Assembly: GCA_016198415.1 (NCBI GenBank)
Contig: JACQIO010000016.1
Coordinates: 70,084-122,686, forward strand
Reading direction: 5' to 3'
Origin: Candidatus Berkelbacteria bacterium
GTDB lineage: Bacteria; Patescibacteriota; UBA1384; JACPKC01
DNA length: 52,603 nt
Below are positions 1 to 7,240 of the stretch, piece by piece. Every line of letters starts with the position of its first letter. The first letter of the stretch is position 1. The translations under genes and the position numbers were made by a program. The notes under the pieces were generated by a model, which saw nothing but the letters and a program-made list of their open reading frames with translations, searched no databases and was not told where the DNA came from.

Positions 1-122
1 CCGAGTTCAATCTGTTTGTTCTTGAGCCCAGCCCGAGCCAGCCGGAGGACGGAGACCACGTCAGACTGACCACCCTTCAGGGCGGCCTTGAGATCTTGGT
101 CGATGCGCTCTTCGATACTCAT
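1..122 (-). CDS. GatB/YqeY domain-containing protein (N-terminal part; runs off window start)
   Basis: Reverse strand from 122 reads MSIEERIDQDLKAALKGGQSDVVSVLRLARAGLKNKQIEL, typical YqeY N-terminus. Confidence 0.8.
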   Translation of the reverse strand, partial: MSIEERIDQDLKAALKGGQSDVVSVLRLARAGLKNKQIEL

Positions 123-171
123 CCGACTCCTTCCGTGATTGTGGTCTGGATGACTGAGCACGCTGCTAATG

Positions 172-399
172 TCAGTAGCCGAGACGTCGGCGTTTCCGTT
201 GGACCTTCCGAATAGCGGACTGGCGTCGCAGTTTCCGAGAGACGTCTTTGACGCGAAAACGGCGCTTCTTCACTTCTGAGAGAATGCGACTCTGTTGGAC
301 CTCTCTGAAGAACCGTCGAAGCACAACGTCAAAAGACGCCTTCCGAGCCGGTCTCTCTCGATCGCGCGTTGCGCGCGCATCCTGAAAATCTGCCATCAA
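172..399 (-). CDS. rpsU: 30S ribosomal protein S21
   Basis: Short basic protein with S21-like core (DVVLRRFFREVQQSRILSEVKKRRF...KVQRKRRRLGY). Confidence 0.85.
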   Translation of the reverse strand: MMADFQDARATRDRERPARKASFDVVLRRFFREVQQSRILSEVKKRRFRVKDVSRKLRRQSAIRKVQRKRRRLGY

Positions 400-442
400 G
401 AACTCACCTCACCTTCGGGGTGGCACACCGATAGTACGCCGG

Positions 443-784
443 TCAGGATACCAAAGGTCCGAGTGGCTGTCCACCAACAAGATGGAGGTGGAGGTGATCG
501 ATTTCTTGGCCTCCGTGGGAGCGGACATTGACAATGAGTCGGTAGCCGTCATCGGCAATCTCGAGCTCCTCGGCCAGCTGTTTGGCAATCCAGCTGAGGT
601 GGCCAATCAGCGCCGAATCCTGCTCCTCCATGTCGGCAATGCTCGCTACGTGCTGCTTGGGGACAACTAACAGGTGAACCGGCGCCTTGGGGTGGATGTC
701 CCGGAACGCGACGGCCCGATCGTCCTCGTAGAGGAACTCCGTGCCCATCGTGCCACTGGTAATCGTACAGAAGAGACAGTCCAT
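443..784 (-). CDS. HIT family protein (histidine triad hydrolase)
   Basis: MDCLFCTITSG... with HIT motif HLHLHLVGG; start chosen at MDCLF (784) rather than 862. Confidence 0.93.
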   Translation of the reverse strand: MDCLFCTITSGTMGTEFLYEDDRAVAFRDIHPKAPVHLLVVPKQHVASIADMEEQDSALIGHLSWIAKQLAEELEIADDGYRLIVNVRSHGGQEIDHLHLHLVGGQPLGPLVS

Positions 785-889
785 GGTTGCTCCTTTTCTA
801 TCCCAGTATAGACGAAGTGTGATATGGAGAGACCGGCGGGGATCCGCCGGTCTCTGGGGCACTGTGTGCCATGGCCTCCTCCCTCCGGA

Positions 890-1756
890 CTAGCGAGTGA
901 CGGGGTAGGCGTGGAGGTAGTTGATGATCCAGCGCCGGAGCGCTGGATGCCGTCCGAATGGGTGGTGCTCGAGGGTGGGGCCATGGCCGTGTGCGGCTGG
1001 TCCGACCACGAATCCAAGGACCTCGGTCGTGACCGCCTCGGCGAGCGCCTCGTGGAATGGAACTGGATCCTCGCGGGGATCGATGAGTCGGCCAGACCAG
1101 TACGCGCTCGCGTAGTGGCTGAACGGCCGGCCGAGGTCGGCCAGGAGTCGGTAGCCCTCGAGGAGGTAGTCCCGACTCGAGATGACCGTATCCGCACCAA
1201 CGTTGAGGCGGCGGTCAGCTCGGAACCACTCCGGCCACGCGACCGTGTGGACGATCTCGTGGGCAAGTGTCCAGGCCAGGGCGATCGTTGCCACGCGCTC
1301 CTCGTACTGGTCCTCGTCCAGGCCCAGCTCGTAGAGCGTGATCGTCGCCTCGCAGTACGTGTCGTCGGCCCCGGTGTAGCCGGGAACGACCGCTGTTGGT
1401 GAGAGCGCCTCTGCGGGCTGACTGGTGACGTGCTCGGGCGTGAGCGGCTGCGCGTCGACCGCACTTGGTTTGAACCAGAGCGGTCGTGCGAACCGAATCC
1501 CCTTGAGGATCGAGCGGGTGTACCAGACCGCCGAGAATCGCCCGAGAATGCTGGCGACGTTCGGCTTCGTGAACTGCCCATCGTAGGGCATCTCCACGCG
1601 CAGGCCATCCAACATCCGCTCGTCGAGCACTCGGCTGACGTAGAGGCCGAGGTCGATCCAGAGTCGGTCCCTGATCGACCGGTAGCAGTCGAGCTCCGGC
1701 TTCATGTCGAGGCCGGGCAGGGGTTGAGCTGAGCCGTTCAAGCTCAAGTGAACCAC
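890..1756 (-). CDS. putative zinc metallopeptidase-like protein (HEIVH)
   Basis: 288 aa ORF with LAHEIVHT zincin-like motif. Confidence 0.6.
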   Translation of the reverse strand: MVHLSLNGSAQPLPGLDMKPELDCYRSIRDRLWIDLGLYVSRVLDERMLDGLRVEMPYDGQFTKPNVASILGRFSAVWYTRSILKGIRFARPLWFKPSAVDAQPLTPEHVTSQPAEALSPTAVVPGYTGADDTYCEATITLYELGLDEDQYEERVATIALAWTLAHEIVHTVAWPEWFRADRRLNVGADTVISSRDYLLEGYRLLADLGRPFSHYASAYWSGRLIDPREDPVPFHEALAEAVTTEVLGFVVGPAAHGHGPTLEHHPFGRHPALRRWIINYLHAYPVTR

Positions 1757-1832
1757 TTCCTTTCATGTTCCCCGCAGGGAAAGGATCAGGAGTAAACTCC
1801 CGGCCGCATTGAGACAGATGGCCGGCGGGAAG

Positions 1833-2276
1833 TCAAGTGCGATGAGTTCGAAGGTACGGTGCCCAGTGCTGCTTGAGCCAGTGGTTGCCAGACCGCAAGA
1901 TCTCGCCGAGGCCGCGCTTCTTGAGCTCGCGATCGACGACCCCGCCGTGGTGGGGGTGGCGGTAGAGCTGCGGGTTGGGGCTGGAGAAGCCGTGGGCGTA
2001 GTGGACCAGTTCGTGGGCGATCACGCCCTGGACGACATCGTCGGGAATGGCGGGATCGCGGAAGTGACCGGTAATGGTGATGATCGAGCGCTTCTGAAGG
2101 GTGCCGTCTGGGTGTTGGACGGGCTTCCGCCCCCACTTAATTGAGCCGAGCCGCGTCCTGGCTCCCCGGCCAAACTGAATCCGGACGTCATTTCGCTGCG
2201 GGACATCCGGGAAGTGTCGGTACCAGAGCTGGGCGAGTGTCTCCTCCAGCCACTCGTTGTCTCGTGCTCCGCGCAT
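1833..2276 (-). CDS. SprT-like / M48-like metallopeptidase domain protein
   Basis: 147 aa with VIAHELVHYAHGF HExxH motif and downstream H/E residues. Confidence 0.65.
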   Translation of the reverse strand: MRGARDNEWLEETLAQLWYRHFPDVPQRNDVRIQFGRGARTRLGSIKWGRKPVQHPDGTLQKRSIITITGHFRDPAIPDDVVQGVIAHELVHYAHGFSSPNPQLYRHPHHGGVVDRELKKRGLGEILRSGNHWLKQHWAPYLRTHRT

Positions 2277-2345
2277 GGTGCGAGTATACCGCTGTTCGGC
2301 GAATGTGCTACGATGCGATTGATATGAGCGACTGGAGGCGCGGAC

Positions 2346-2624
2346 ATGGCATTCAGTAAGGAAGAGCTCAAGCAGTTCGAGGAACTACTGGATCGTAAAC
2401 TCGATGAGAAGCTCGATCAAAAGCTCGATGAGAAGCTCGCAGCATTCAAGTCCGAGTTCAAGTCTGAGCTCATCGTCGCCGTTGGCGAGATGATCGAGGA
2501 GCAGATGCTCCCACAGCTAACCGAACTCGGCAGTACGATTGGCAGCACGACGCGGACGGTTAATCGACATGAGCGTGTCCTCGTTTCAGTCAAGAAGGCG
2601 CTCGTCAACGTCTCGTTGCACTAG
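2346..2624 (+). CDS. small charged coiled-coil protein
   Basis: 92 aa ORF with repeated DRKLDEKLDQKLDEKL; purine-rich sequence upstream. Confidence 0.55.
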   Translation: MAFSKEELKQFEELLDRKLDEKLDQKLDEKLAAFKSEFKSELIVAVGEMIEEQMLPQLTELGSTIGSTTRTVNRHERVLVSVKKALVNVSLH

Positions 2625-2680
2625 TAGCTGGAGCCTACAAGACGTCATCCTTGCTGAGCCTAGGCGACCCCGGTCCACGC

Positions 2681-3889
2681 TCAGTGCTTGCTTATCGGAG
2701 GCTCATAATACCGCACGTTCGCAAGACTCTTGGGGAGGAAATCGGGCATGCCCTCCTCTTTCTGCCCATAGCCCTGCTCCTCCATGAATGTGGTGACGGC
2801 GTTGCGCAGGTGCAGCGGGATGGGCTCAAGCGTCAGCTCGCGGACATCGTGGAGGGCCCGCTCGATGCCGGTGTAGGCGGCCCGGTTCTTGGGTGCGCTC
2901 GCCAGGTACGTGGCGCACTGGGCCAGGACAATCCGTGCCTCTGGGTAACCGATCATGTGCGCTGCTGTCATCGTGGCCGTGGCGACCACCAGGGCCGTTG
3001 GCAGGGCGTTGCCCACATCCTCTGAGGCAAAGACGACCATCCGCCGGGCAATGAAGACCGGATCCTCGCCCGCCTCAATCATCCGAGCCAAGTAGTGGAG
3101 GGCGGCGTTGGCATCCGAGCCGCGCAGGGACTTGATGAAGGCCGAGATGGTGTTGTAGTGCTCTTCGCCGGCTTGATCGTACCGGACCACCTTCCGCTGG
3201 ACGGCTTCCCGCGCCGTTTCAAGATCGATCCGGAGCCCTAGTTCGCAGGCCACTTCGAGCGAGCCCAGCAGCGTCCGGGCATCACCGTCGGCGGCCGCAA
3301 TCAGGTACTCCGTCGCCTCTCTCGTCGATTGGTGCTCCGGGTAGAGCGTCAGGGCGCGCCGGATCAGCTCGTGGAGTGCCCTGTGCTCGAGTGGCTTGAG
3401 CGTAAAAACGCGGAGCCGGGATAAGAGCGGTGCGTTCACCTTGAAGCTGGGGTTCTCCGTGGTGGCGCCAACGAGCGTGATAGTCCCCTCTTCGACCGCA
3501 TGGAGGAGCGCATCCTGCTGGGCGGTGTTGAAGCGGTGAATCTCATCGATGAACAGAATTGGCGTGGCCTCCTCGAGTCGACGCCGCACGCCGGCGGCTT
3601 CAATGATACGGCGGACATCCTTGACCGTGGCATCGACTGCCGTCAGGGCCTCGAATGGACGGTCGAGTTCTCTGGCGATGACGCGGGCGAGCGTGGTTTT
3701 GCCGGTCCCCGGTGGTCCCCAGAAGAGCAGGCTGGGCATCCGGCCGGACTTGAGAAACTTAGTCAGCGGCTTGCCGGGGCCAATCAGGTGGTCTTGACCG
3801 ACGACCGCTCGCAGGCGCTCTGGACGCAGGCGCTCAGCCAACGGTGGCTGAATATCCTGGTCCTGACGACGGAGTCGCTTTGGTGACAT
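2681..3889 (-). CDS. rarA: replication-associated recombination protein A (AAA ATPase, MgsA/RarA)
   Basis: Walker A GPPGTGKTTLA, Walker B FIDEIHRF, LVGATTENPSF; start likely at MSPKRLRRQD (ORF extends to 3925). Confidence 0.93.
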   Translation of the reverse strand: MSPKRLRRQDQDIQPPLAERLRPERLRAVVGQDHLIGPGKPLTKFLKSGRMPSLLFWGPPGTGKTTLARVIARELDRPFEALTAVDATVKDVRRIIEAAGVRRRLEEATPILFIDEIHRFNTAQQDALLHAVEEGTITLVGATTENPSFKVNAPLLSRLRVFTLKPLEHRALHELIRRALTLYPEHQSTREATEYLIAAADGDARTLLGSLEVACELGLRIDLETAREAVQRKVVRYDQAGEEHYNTISAFIKSLRGSDANAALHYLARMIEAGEDPVFIARRMVVFASEDVGNALPTALVVATATMTAAHMIGYPEARIVLAQCATYLASAPKNRAAYTGIERALHDVRELTLEPIPLHLRNAVTTFMEEQGYGQKEEGMPDFLPKSLANVRYYEPPISKH

Positions 3890-3928
3890 ACCGACATTGT
3901 ACTCTACCGAATGAACCCCGAACACTTC

Positions 3929-3980
3929 CGTTCCAACACTCCCGGAGTGGATAGCTGGTCACTCCGGGAGTGTTGGAACG
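3929..3980. repeat. perfect 21-bp inverted repeat (hairpin/cruciform)
   Basis: CGTTCCAACACTCCCGGAGTG (3929-3949) - 10 nt - CACTCCGGGAGTGTTGGAACG (3960-3980). Confidence 0.95.
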
Positions 3981-3983
3981 CAG

Positions 3984-4010
3984 AGCGGCCCGGCGTACTA
4001 CCGGGCCGCT
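3984..4010 (-). terminator. GC-rich 10-bp hairpin downstream of the 4036-5115 gene (possible terminator, no U tract)
   Basis: AGCGGCCCGG/CCGGGCCGCT, 7-nt loop. Confidence 0.5.
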
Positions 4011-4035
4011 TTGGGCCGCACAAATCGTGGTTGCC

Positions 4036-5115
4036 TTAGTTTGAGTGGTAGACCTGGGCGACCAGACTCTCGAACACCGCCCGGACCTCACGTGCCTCAG
4101 GCGGCATCTCGGGTTCGTGGAAATCAAGCCGCTCGCAATCTTGACGGGCTTGCTCGATGGTCACTCGGAGGAGATCAGATGCCGGGACCCGGCCGAGTCG
4201 CTCGCGGAGCGCTGCGGCCAGCGCCAGGATCGGGACGAGTTCCATGTAGACAACGGGAATAGGGATGCCACTCATGTTGGTGGCGTCCGAGATCGCTTCC
4301 ACGGTCAGCGTGTCCCACGCCTCAAGATCCAGGTTGGCTTGATCCGAGAACTCGATGATCTCGGCCAGGCTGAGTCGTCCGCGGAGATAGCCTCGGAGCT
4401 GGAAGACGGCCGCGCTCGGGAGATTCATCCCACCGTCGCCTTGCTGCCAGTTCATCAAGAACTCTTGGGTGTCGCTGGGGAGACCCTGTTGGGCGCGGAA
4501 CTCATCCTTGACGCGGACTGATTGGTTCCCATGAAGGGATTGACCGACTGCTGCGGCTTCAATTCGAGCGCGGGCAACGGCGAGGTCTTGCTCGAGAGCG
4601 GCGGCGGCCAGCTCTTCCCCACGCAAAGATTCCGCGAGCATGAGCTCAACCGGGAACTCGCCGGCGGTGTACGACTGGCTCTCCACCCAGTCGCCCGGCC
4701 GATCCCAGTCAGCCTCATTGCTATAGACAGGGCCGTCCTCGCGGCAGACTTCGTAGACCACGTTGAGCACAACGCCCCGCTCAGTCGGTTGGACCGACTC
4801 AATCGTCAGTTTGGTCAGGTCGCCATCGAGCTCTTCCAGGACCGTTGCCATTGGCGACTCAACGATGGCTTGGGCCAACCGTTCTAGTTCCAGTCCAAGC
4901 TCGGTGGCGATCACCTGGAGCGAGTCGTCCCAGGGGTAGGCACCGGCATACGTCTCCTCGGGTGCGTCGTCCCAGTCCTCCATCGCGTCCCACTCGGTTG
5001 TATCAGGAAGCACCCAGGCGTCTGGGTCACGGTTTTCTTCATCTTCTTGGGGGTTGGACTGGAACCGCTCGTCCCGCTCCCAATCTCGGGGCTCGTCGTT
5101 AGGATTGGGGTTCAT
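4036..5115 (-). CDS. hypothetical acidic protein
   Basis: About 359 aa from MNPNPNDEPRDWERDERF; highly acidic N-terminus; RBS-like AAGGAGCG upstream. Confidence 0.75.
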   Translation of the reverse strand: MNPNPNDEPRDWERDERFQSNPQEDEENRDPDAWVLPDTTEWDAMEDWDDAPEETYAGAYPWDDSLQVIATELGLELERLAQAIVESPMATVLEELDGDLTKLTIESVQPTERGVVLNVVYEVCREDGPVYSNEADWDRPGDWVESQSYTAGEFPVELMLAESLRGEELAAAALEQDLAVARARIEAAAVGQSLHGNQSVRVKDEFRAQQGLPSDTQEFLMNWQQGDGGMNLPSAAVFQLRGYLRGRLSLAEIIEFSDQANLDLEAWDTLTVEAISDATNMSGIPIPVVYMELVPILALAAALRERLGRVPASDLLRVTIEQARQDCERLDFHEPEMPPEAREVRAVFESLVAQVYHSN

Positions 5116-5248
5116 CACGCGCTCCTTGCGACAATGCCTTCTCGTCTTAGGGGAGGTCCGGTGTGATACCGGACCGCTTCCCAAGGTGGGAAGCAGGCGA
5201 TTCCGGCGCCGGCGCGCCAGAATCTGCCAGGCCCAGCTGTCGGGTGGG

Positions 5249-5572
5249 CTACCGATCTCCGCTCAGGAGGTGCCAGAACCGAGTGGTTTGCCCGTGGGCA
5301 CTCATGATCAGTACGATCATGAGGCAGACGTGCATCACCAGCATGTCCCGGTAGAACCATGCAGGTGCGTCGGGGCGTAGGGAGTTGGGCAGCGCCACCG
5401 CCATGAGCCCGACGATGAGAAAGAACAGGCCGGTGATGGCCAGTGCCGCCAGCTGAGCGCCGGCGGCCGCCAGTCGGATACCCCAGGCGTTGGGGCGCCG
5501 CTGGAGAACCGTCTCCAGAACGATGGACAGGCCGTGGGCTCCCAGCCCAGCGGCCAGCCACAGGAACAACAT
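5249..5572 (-). CDS. small integral membrane protein
   Basis: MLFLWLAAGLGAHGLSIVLETVLQ... with hydrophobic segments; strong RBS AAGGAGG upstream (start 5572, not 5815). Confidence 0.7.
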   Translation of the reverse strand: MLFLWLAAGLGAHGLSIVLETVLQRRPNAWGIRLAAAGAQLAALAITGLFFLIVGLMAVALPNSLRPDAPAWFYRDMLVMHVCLMIVLIMSAHGQTTRFWHLLSGDR

Positions 5573-5602
5573 TGGCTCGTCCTCCTTGGGAAAGGTGCGG
5601 GG

Positions 5603-5980
5603 TGAACCGCCCGCCCTGATGCATCGGGGTGATGCCACCTGGGTGGGCGGTTCAGTTACCTGTTTCGCCCTGCCTGCCGCTCCGAAGCTCGCGATGCGAG
5701 CGAAGGGTGGAGCGAAGTCGAATGGGCTCATCAGATCCGATCTCATCGGATGACAGGCCCGGGGAGGGAGCCGCAGCGCAGGGAATATGGGGGCTCTGCG
5801 CGGGCTCAACCTCAACCCGGTGTGCCGACCAAGGTGCTCGGTCGGAATCGGCGCCAGCTGACAGTCGGGTCACCCGACAATCTCCAGCTGGCCAAGAACT
5901 ATTGACGGTCCGTCGGCACAGGCCCAACGACCGTCCGCCGCTTCTATCTCCCCGCCGGTGAGCGGGTCAGGGGCTGATAG
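5603..5980. other. block of consecutive nested hairpins (candidate structured RNA or leader)
   Basis: Perfect or near-perfect stems: 5603-5616/5641-5654; 5678-5683/5709-5714 enclosing 5687-5692/5696-5701; 5724-5731/5750-5760 enclosing 5737-5741/5745-5749; 5768-5772/5803-5807 enclosing 5776-5781/5796-5801; 5854-5860/5885-5891 enclosing 5864-5869/5873-5878; 5904-5910/5929-5935; 5944-5948/5976-5980. Confidence 0.6.
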
Positions 5981-6040
5981 GGCCCAGGGGCACGGGTTCC
6001 CCTCCGCGCAACGCACCGAAGTACGCGCGCGGCTTGGCTC

Positions 6041-6274
6041 CTAGGCGTCGAGAGTCGGGATTTCCAGGAGATCGGGCTGGTCAGGCTCGAGCTCCAGGAT
6101 CTCCTCTCCCCCTTCGTCCAGGAGCAGGAAGTAGTAGACGGTCTCCCCATCCTCGGAGAGGATGATGATTTCCGTCACCCCCGGTGGCTCGCCCTGCCAC
6201 TCGGGGTCCTCCTGCACCCGGCCACAGCCGGCCAGCAGGAGGATGGTGAGGAAAAGTACCAGGGAGCTGCGCAT
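6041..6274 (-). CDS. small secreted lipoprotein
   Basis: MRSSLVLFLTILLLAGCGRV..., lipobox LLAGC, RBS GGGAGG upstream; start 6274. Confidence 0.7.
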   Translation of the reverse strand: MRSSLVLFLTILLLAGCGRVQEDPEWQGEPPGVTEIIILSEDGETVYYFLLLDEGGEEILELEPDQPDLLEIPTLDA

Positions 6275-6311
6275 TGCACAGTCCCTCCCTTCATGGTTGT
6301 GACGGGTGTCA

Positions 6312-6360
6312 ACCGCCCAGTGTTGTGCCCGTGCCCCCTGCGGGCGCAACGCTGGGTGGT
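6312..6360. repeat. 20-bp stem hairpin in the leader of the lipoprotein gene
   Basis: ACCGCCCAGTGTTGTGCCCG (6312-6331) vs CGGGCGCAACGCTGGGTGGT (6341-6360); 17 WC + 3 GU pairs when read on + strand. Confidence 0.85.
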
Positions 6361-6504
6361 CCACCCTTCTAGCGGTGGACCGCCAGGCGCTCTGCCGTCA
6401 GCTGGGCGGCACAGCACCTGAAGGTCCAATCGCGTCTCTTAGCCTCCTTGGTCTGGCGGGGTGAGAGCGAGCGATACACCACACGAGTCTCTGACGCAGA
6501 AGGC

Positions 6505-6597
6505 CTAAGGGGTTTGTATCCCGGCCCTGCGCAGATCCCGCGGATGAATGTGCAACACTCGCTCACTCCCATCCCGCCACACGCTGTAAAGTTTCAT
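6505..6597 (-). CDS. possible leaderless 30-aa ORF
   Basis: ATG only about 5 nt from predicted TSS of the 6637-6609 promoter; encodes MKLYSVWRDGSERVLHIHPRDLRRAGIQTP*. Confidence 0.35.
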   Translation of the reverse strand: MKLYSVWRDGSERVLHIHPRDLRRAGIQTP

Positions 6598-6608
6598 TGA
6601 CGAAGCGG

Positions 6609-6637
6609 ACTATAGCACACCTGAATACATATGTCAA
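6609..6637 (-). promoter_or_regulatory. sigma70-like promoter
   Basis: Minus strand TTGACA - 17 nt - TATAGT. Confidence 0.75.
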
Positions 6638-6779
6638 GAGTATCTGACACGACTGGGCATCGAATCGATCGAACCGTTCCTGCGAACAGGATCGGGAGTA
6701 GCTGTCAGCCAGTCTGTCCCGGGTCAGTCTGAACGGACATACGCGGAACAGCAGATCTCATACATCGGATCAGTCTCGC

Positions 6780-6808
6780 TTGACAGACCCAAGCTCCTCT
6801 GCTACTCT
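6780..6808 (+). promoter_or_regulatory. sigma70-like promoter for the 6815-7184 transcript
   Basis: TTGACA (6780-6785) - 17 nt - TACTCT (6803-6808); predicted TSS about 6815. Confidence 0.65.
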
Positions 6809-6862
6809 TCCCCCGTCGCTTCGGCGACTAAAATGAAGGACACGAAAGGAGGAAGAGCGCAC

Positions 6863-6952
6863 ATGAAACGCTCGCTGAGCGGAGGTGCTGGCGGAAAGCC
6901 GGCACATACGTACCCCAGCGAGCAACCGCTCGCAGGGGTCAATCGCATCTGA
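6863..6952 (+). CDS. possible small peptide ORF
   Basis: GAAAGGAGG SD-like sequence ~10 nt upstream of ATG; MKRSLSGGAGGKPAHTYPSEQPLAGVNRI*; an in-frame ATG also at 6833. Confidence 0.3.
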   Translation: MKRSLSGGAGGKPAHTYPSEQPLAGVNRI

Positions 6953-7162
6953 AGTGGGCGCCCGACTGGGCGCCCCGGCAAGAGCGAAGCCGCGTTGTGG
7001 CCATCAATCCCATATGCCAGACGCGGCAACGAACCCCGACGAGCGGAGGTGGCACGTATGGGCGGATAGCCCTTGGGCCCTGCCCCGCCGGTGACCCCGG
7101 CGGGGCGGACCGCCCACGTACCACCAGCGCTCGCAGAACGATGGGGTGCTAAACAGCAAAAA

Positions 7163-7184
7163 AGCGAGGACCTGAGTCCTCGCT
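7163..7184 (+). terminator. 9-bp hairpin at end of candidate RNA (terminator-like, no U tract)
   Basis: AGCGAGGAC-CTGA-GTCCTCGCT. Confidence 0.45.
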
Positions 7185-7199
7185 CAACCATCGACCTTC

Positions 7200-7225
7200 A
7201 AGGGTGCGCCTCCGGGCGCACCCTT
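7200..7225. terminator. 11-bp GC-rich hairpin between convergent transcripts
   Basis: AAGGGTGCGCC-TCCG-GGCGCACCCTT. Confidence 0.6.
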
Positions 7226-7240
7226 GTCACGTTCGCCTCG

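Larger units (their letters stand above)
6815..7184 (+). ncRNA. candidate structured RNA (possibly with an embedded 29-39 aa ORF)
   Basis: Begins at predicted TSS with GTCGC-TTCG-GCGAC hairpin; stems 6885-6892/6898-6905, 6913-6923/6928-6938, 6956-6963/6968-6975, 6989-6995/7021-7027, 7033-7037/7143-7147, 7040-7045/7128-7133, 7048-7057/7116-7125, 7060-7065/7110-7115, 7083-7091/7097-7105; ends in hairpin 7163-7171/7176-7184. Confidence 0.5.

Noticed and set aside
667-1608. 313-aa Ser/Arg-rich ORF
   Set aside because: Shadow frame of the HEIVH gene and HIT gene region
5213-5233. CGCGCCAGAATCTGCCAGGCC resembles 27593-27613 (CGCGCCAGAATTTGCTAGGCT), 18/21 identical
   Set aside because: The second copy overlaps a likely promoter -10 region; with only two copies and short length this may be chance
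6360-7230. Possible tmRNA, RNase P RNA or SRP RNA
   Set aside because: No tRNA-like 3' domain, no GAGGAAAGUCC/ACAGAAA-type RNase P core and no GGAAGGAAGCAGCC-type SRP loop seen on either strand
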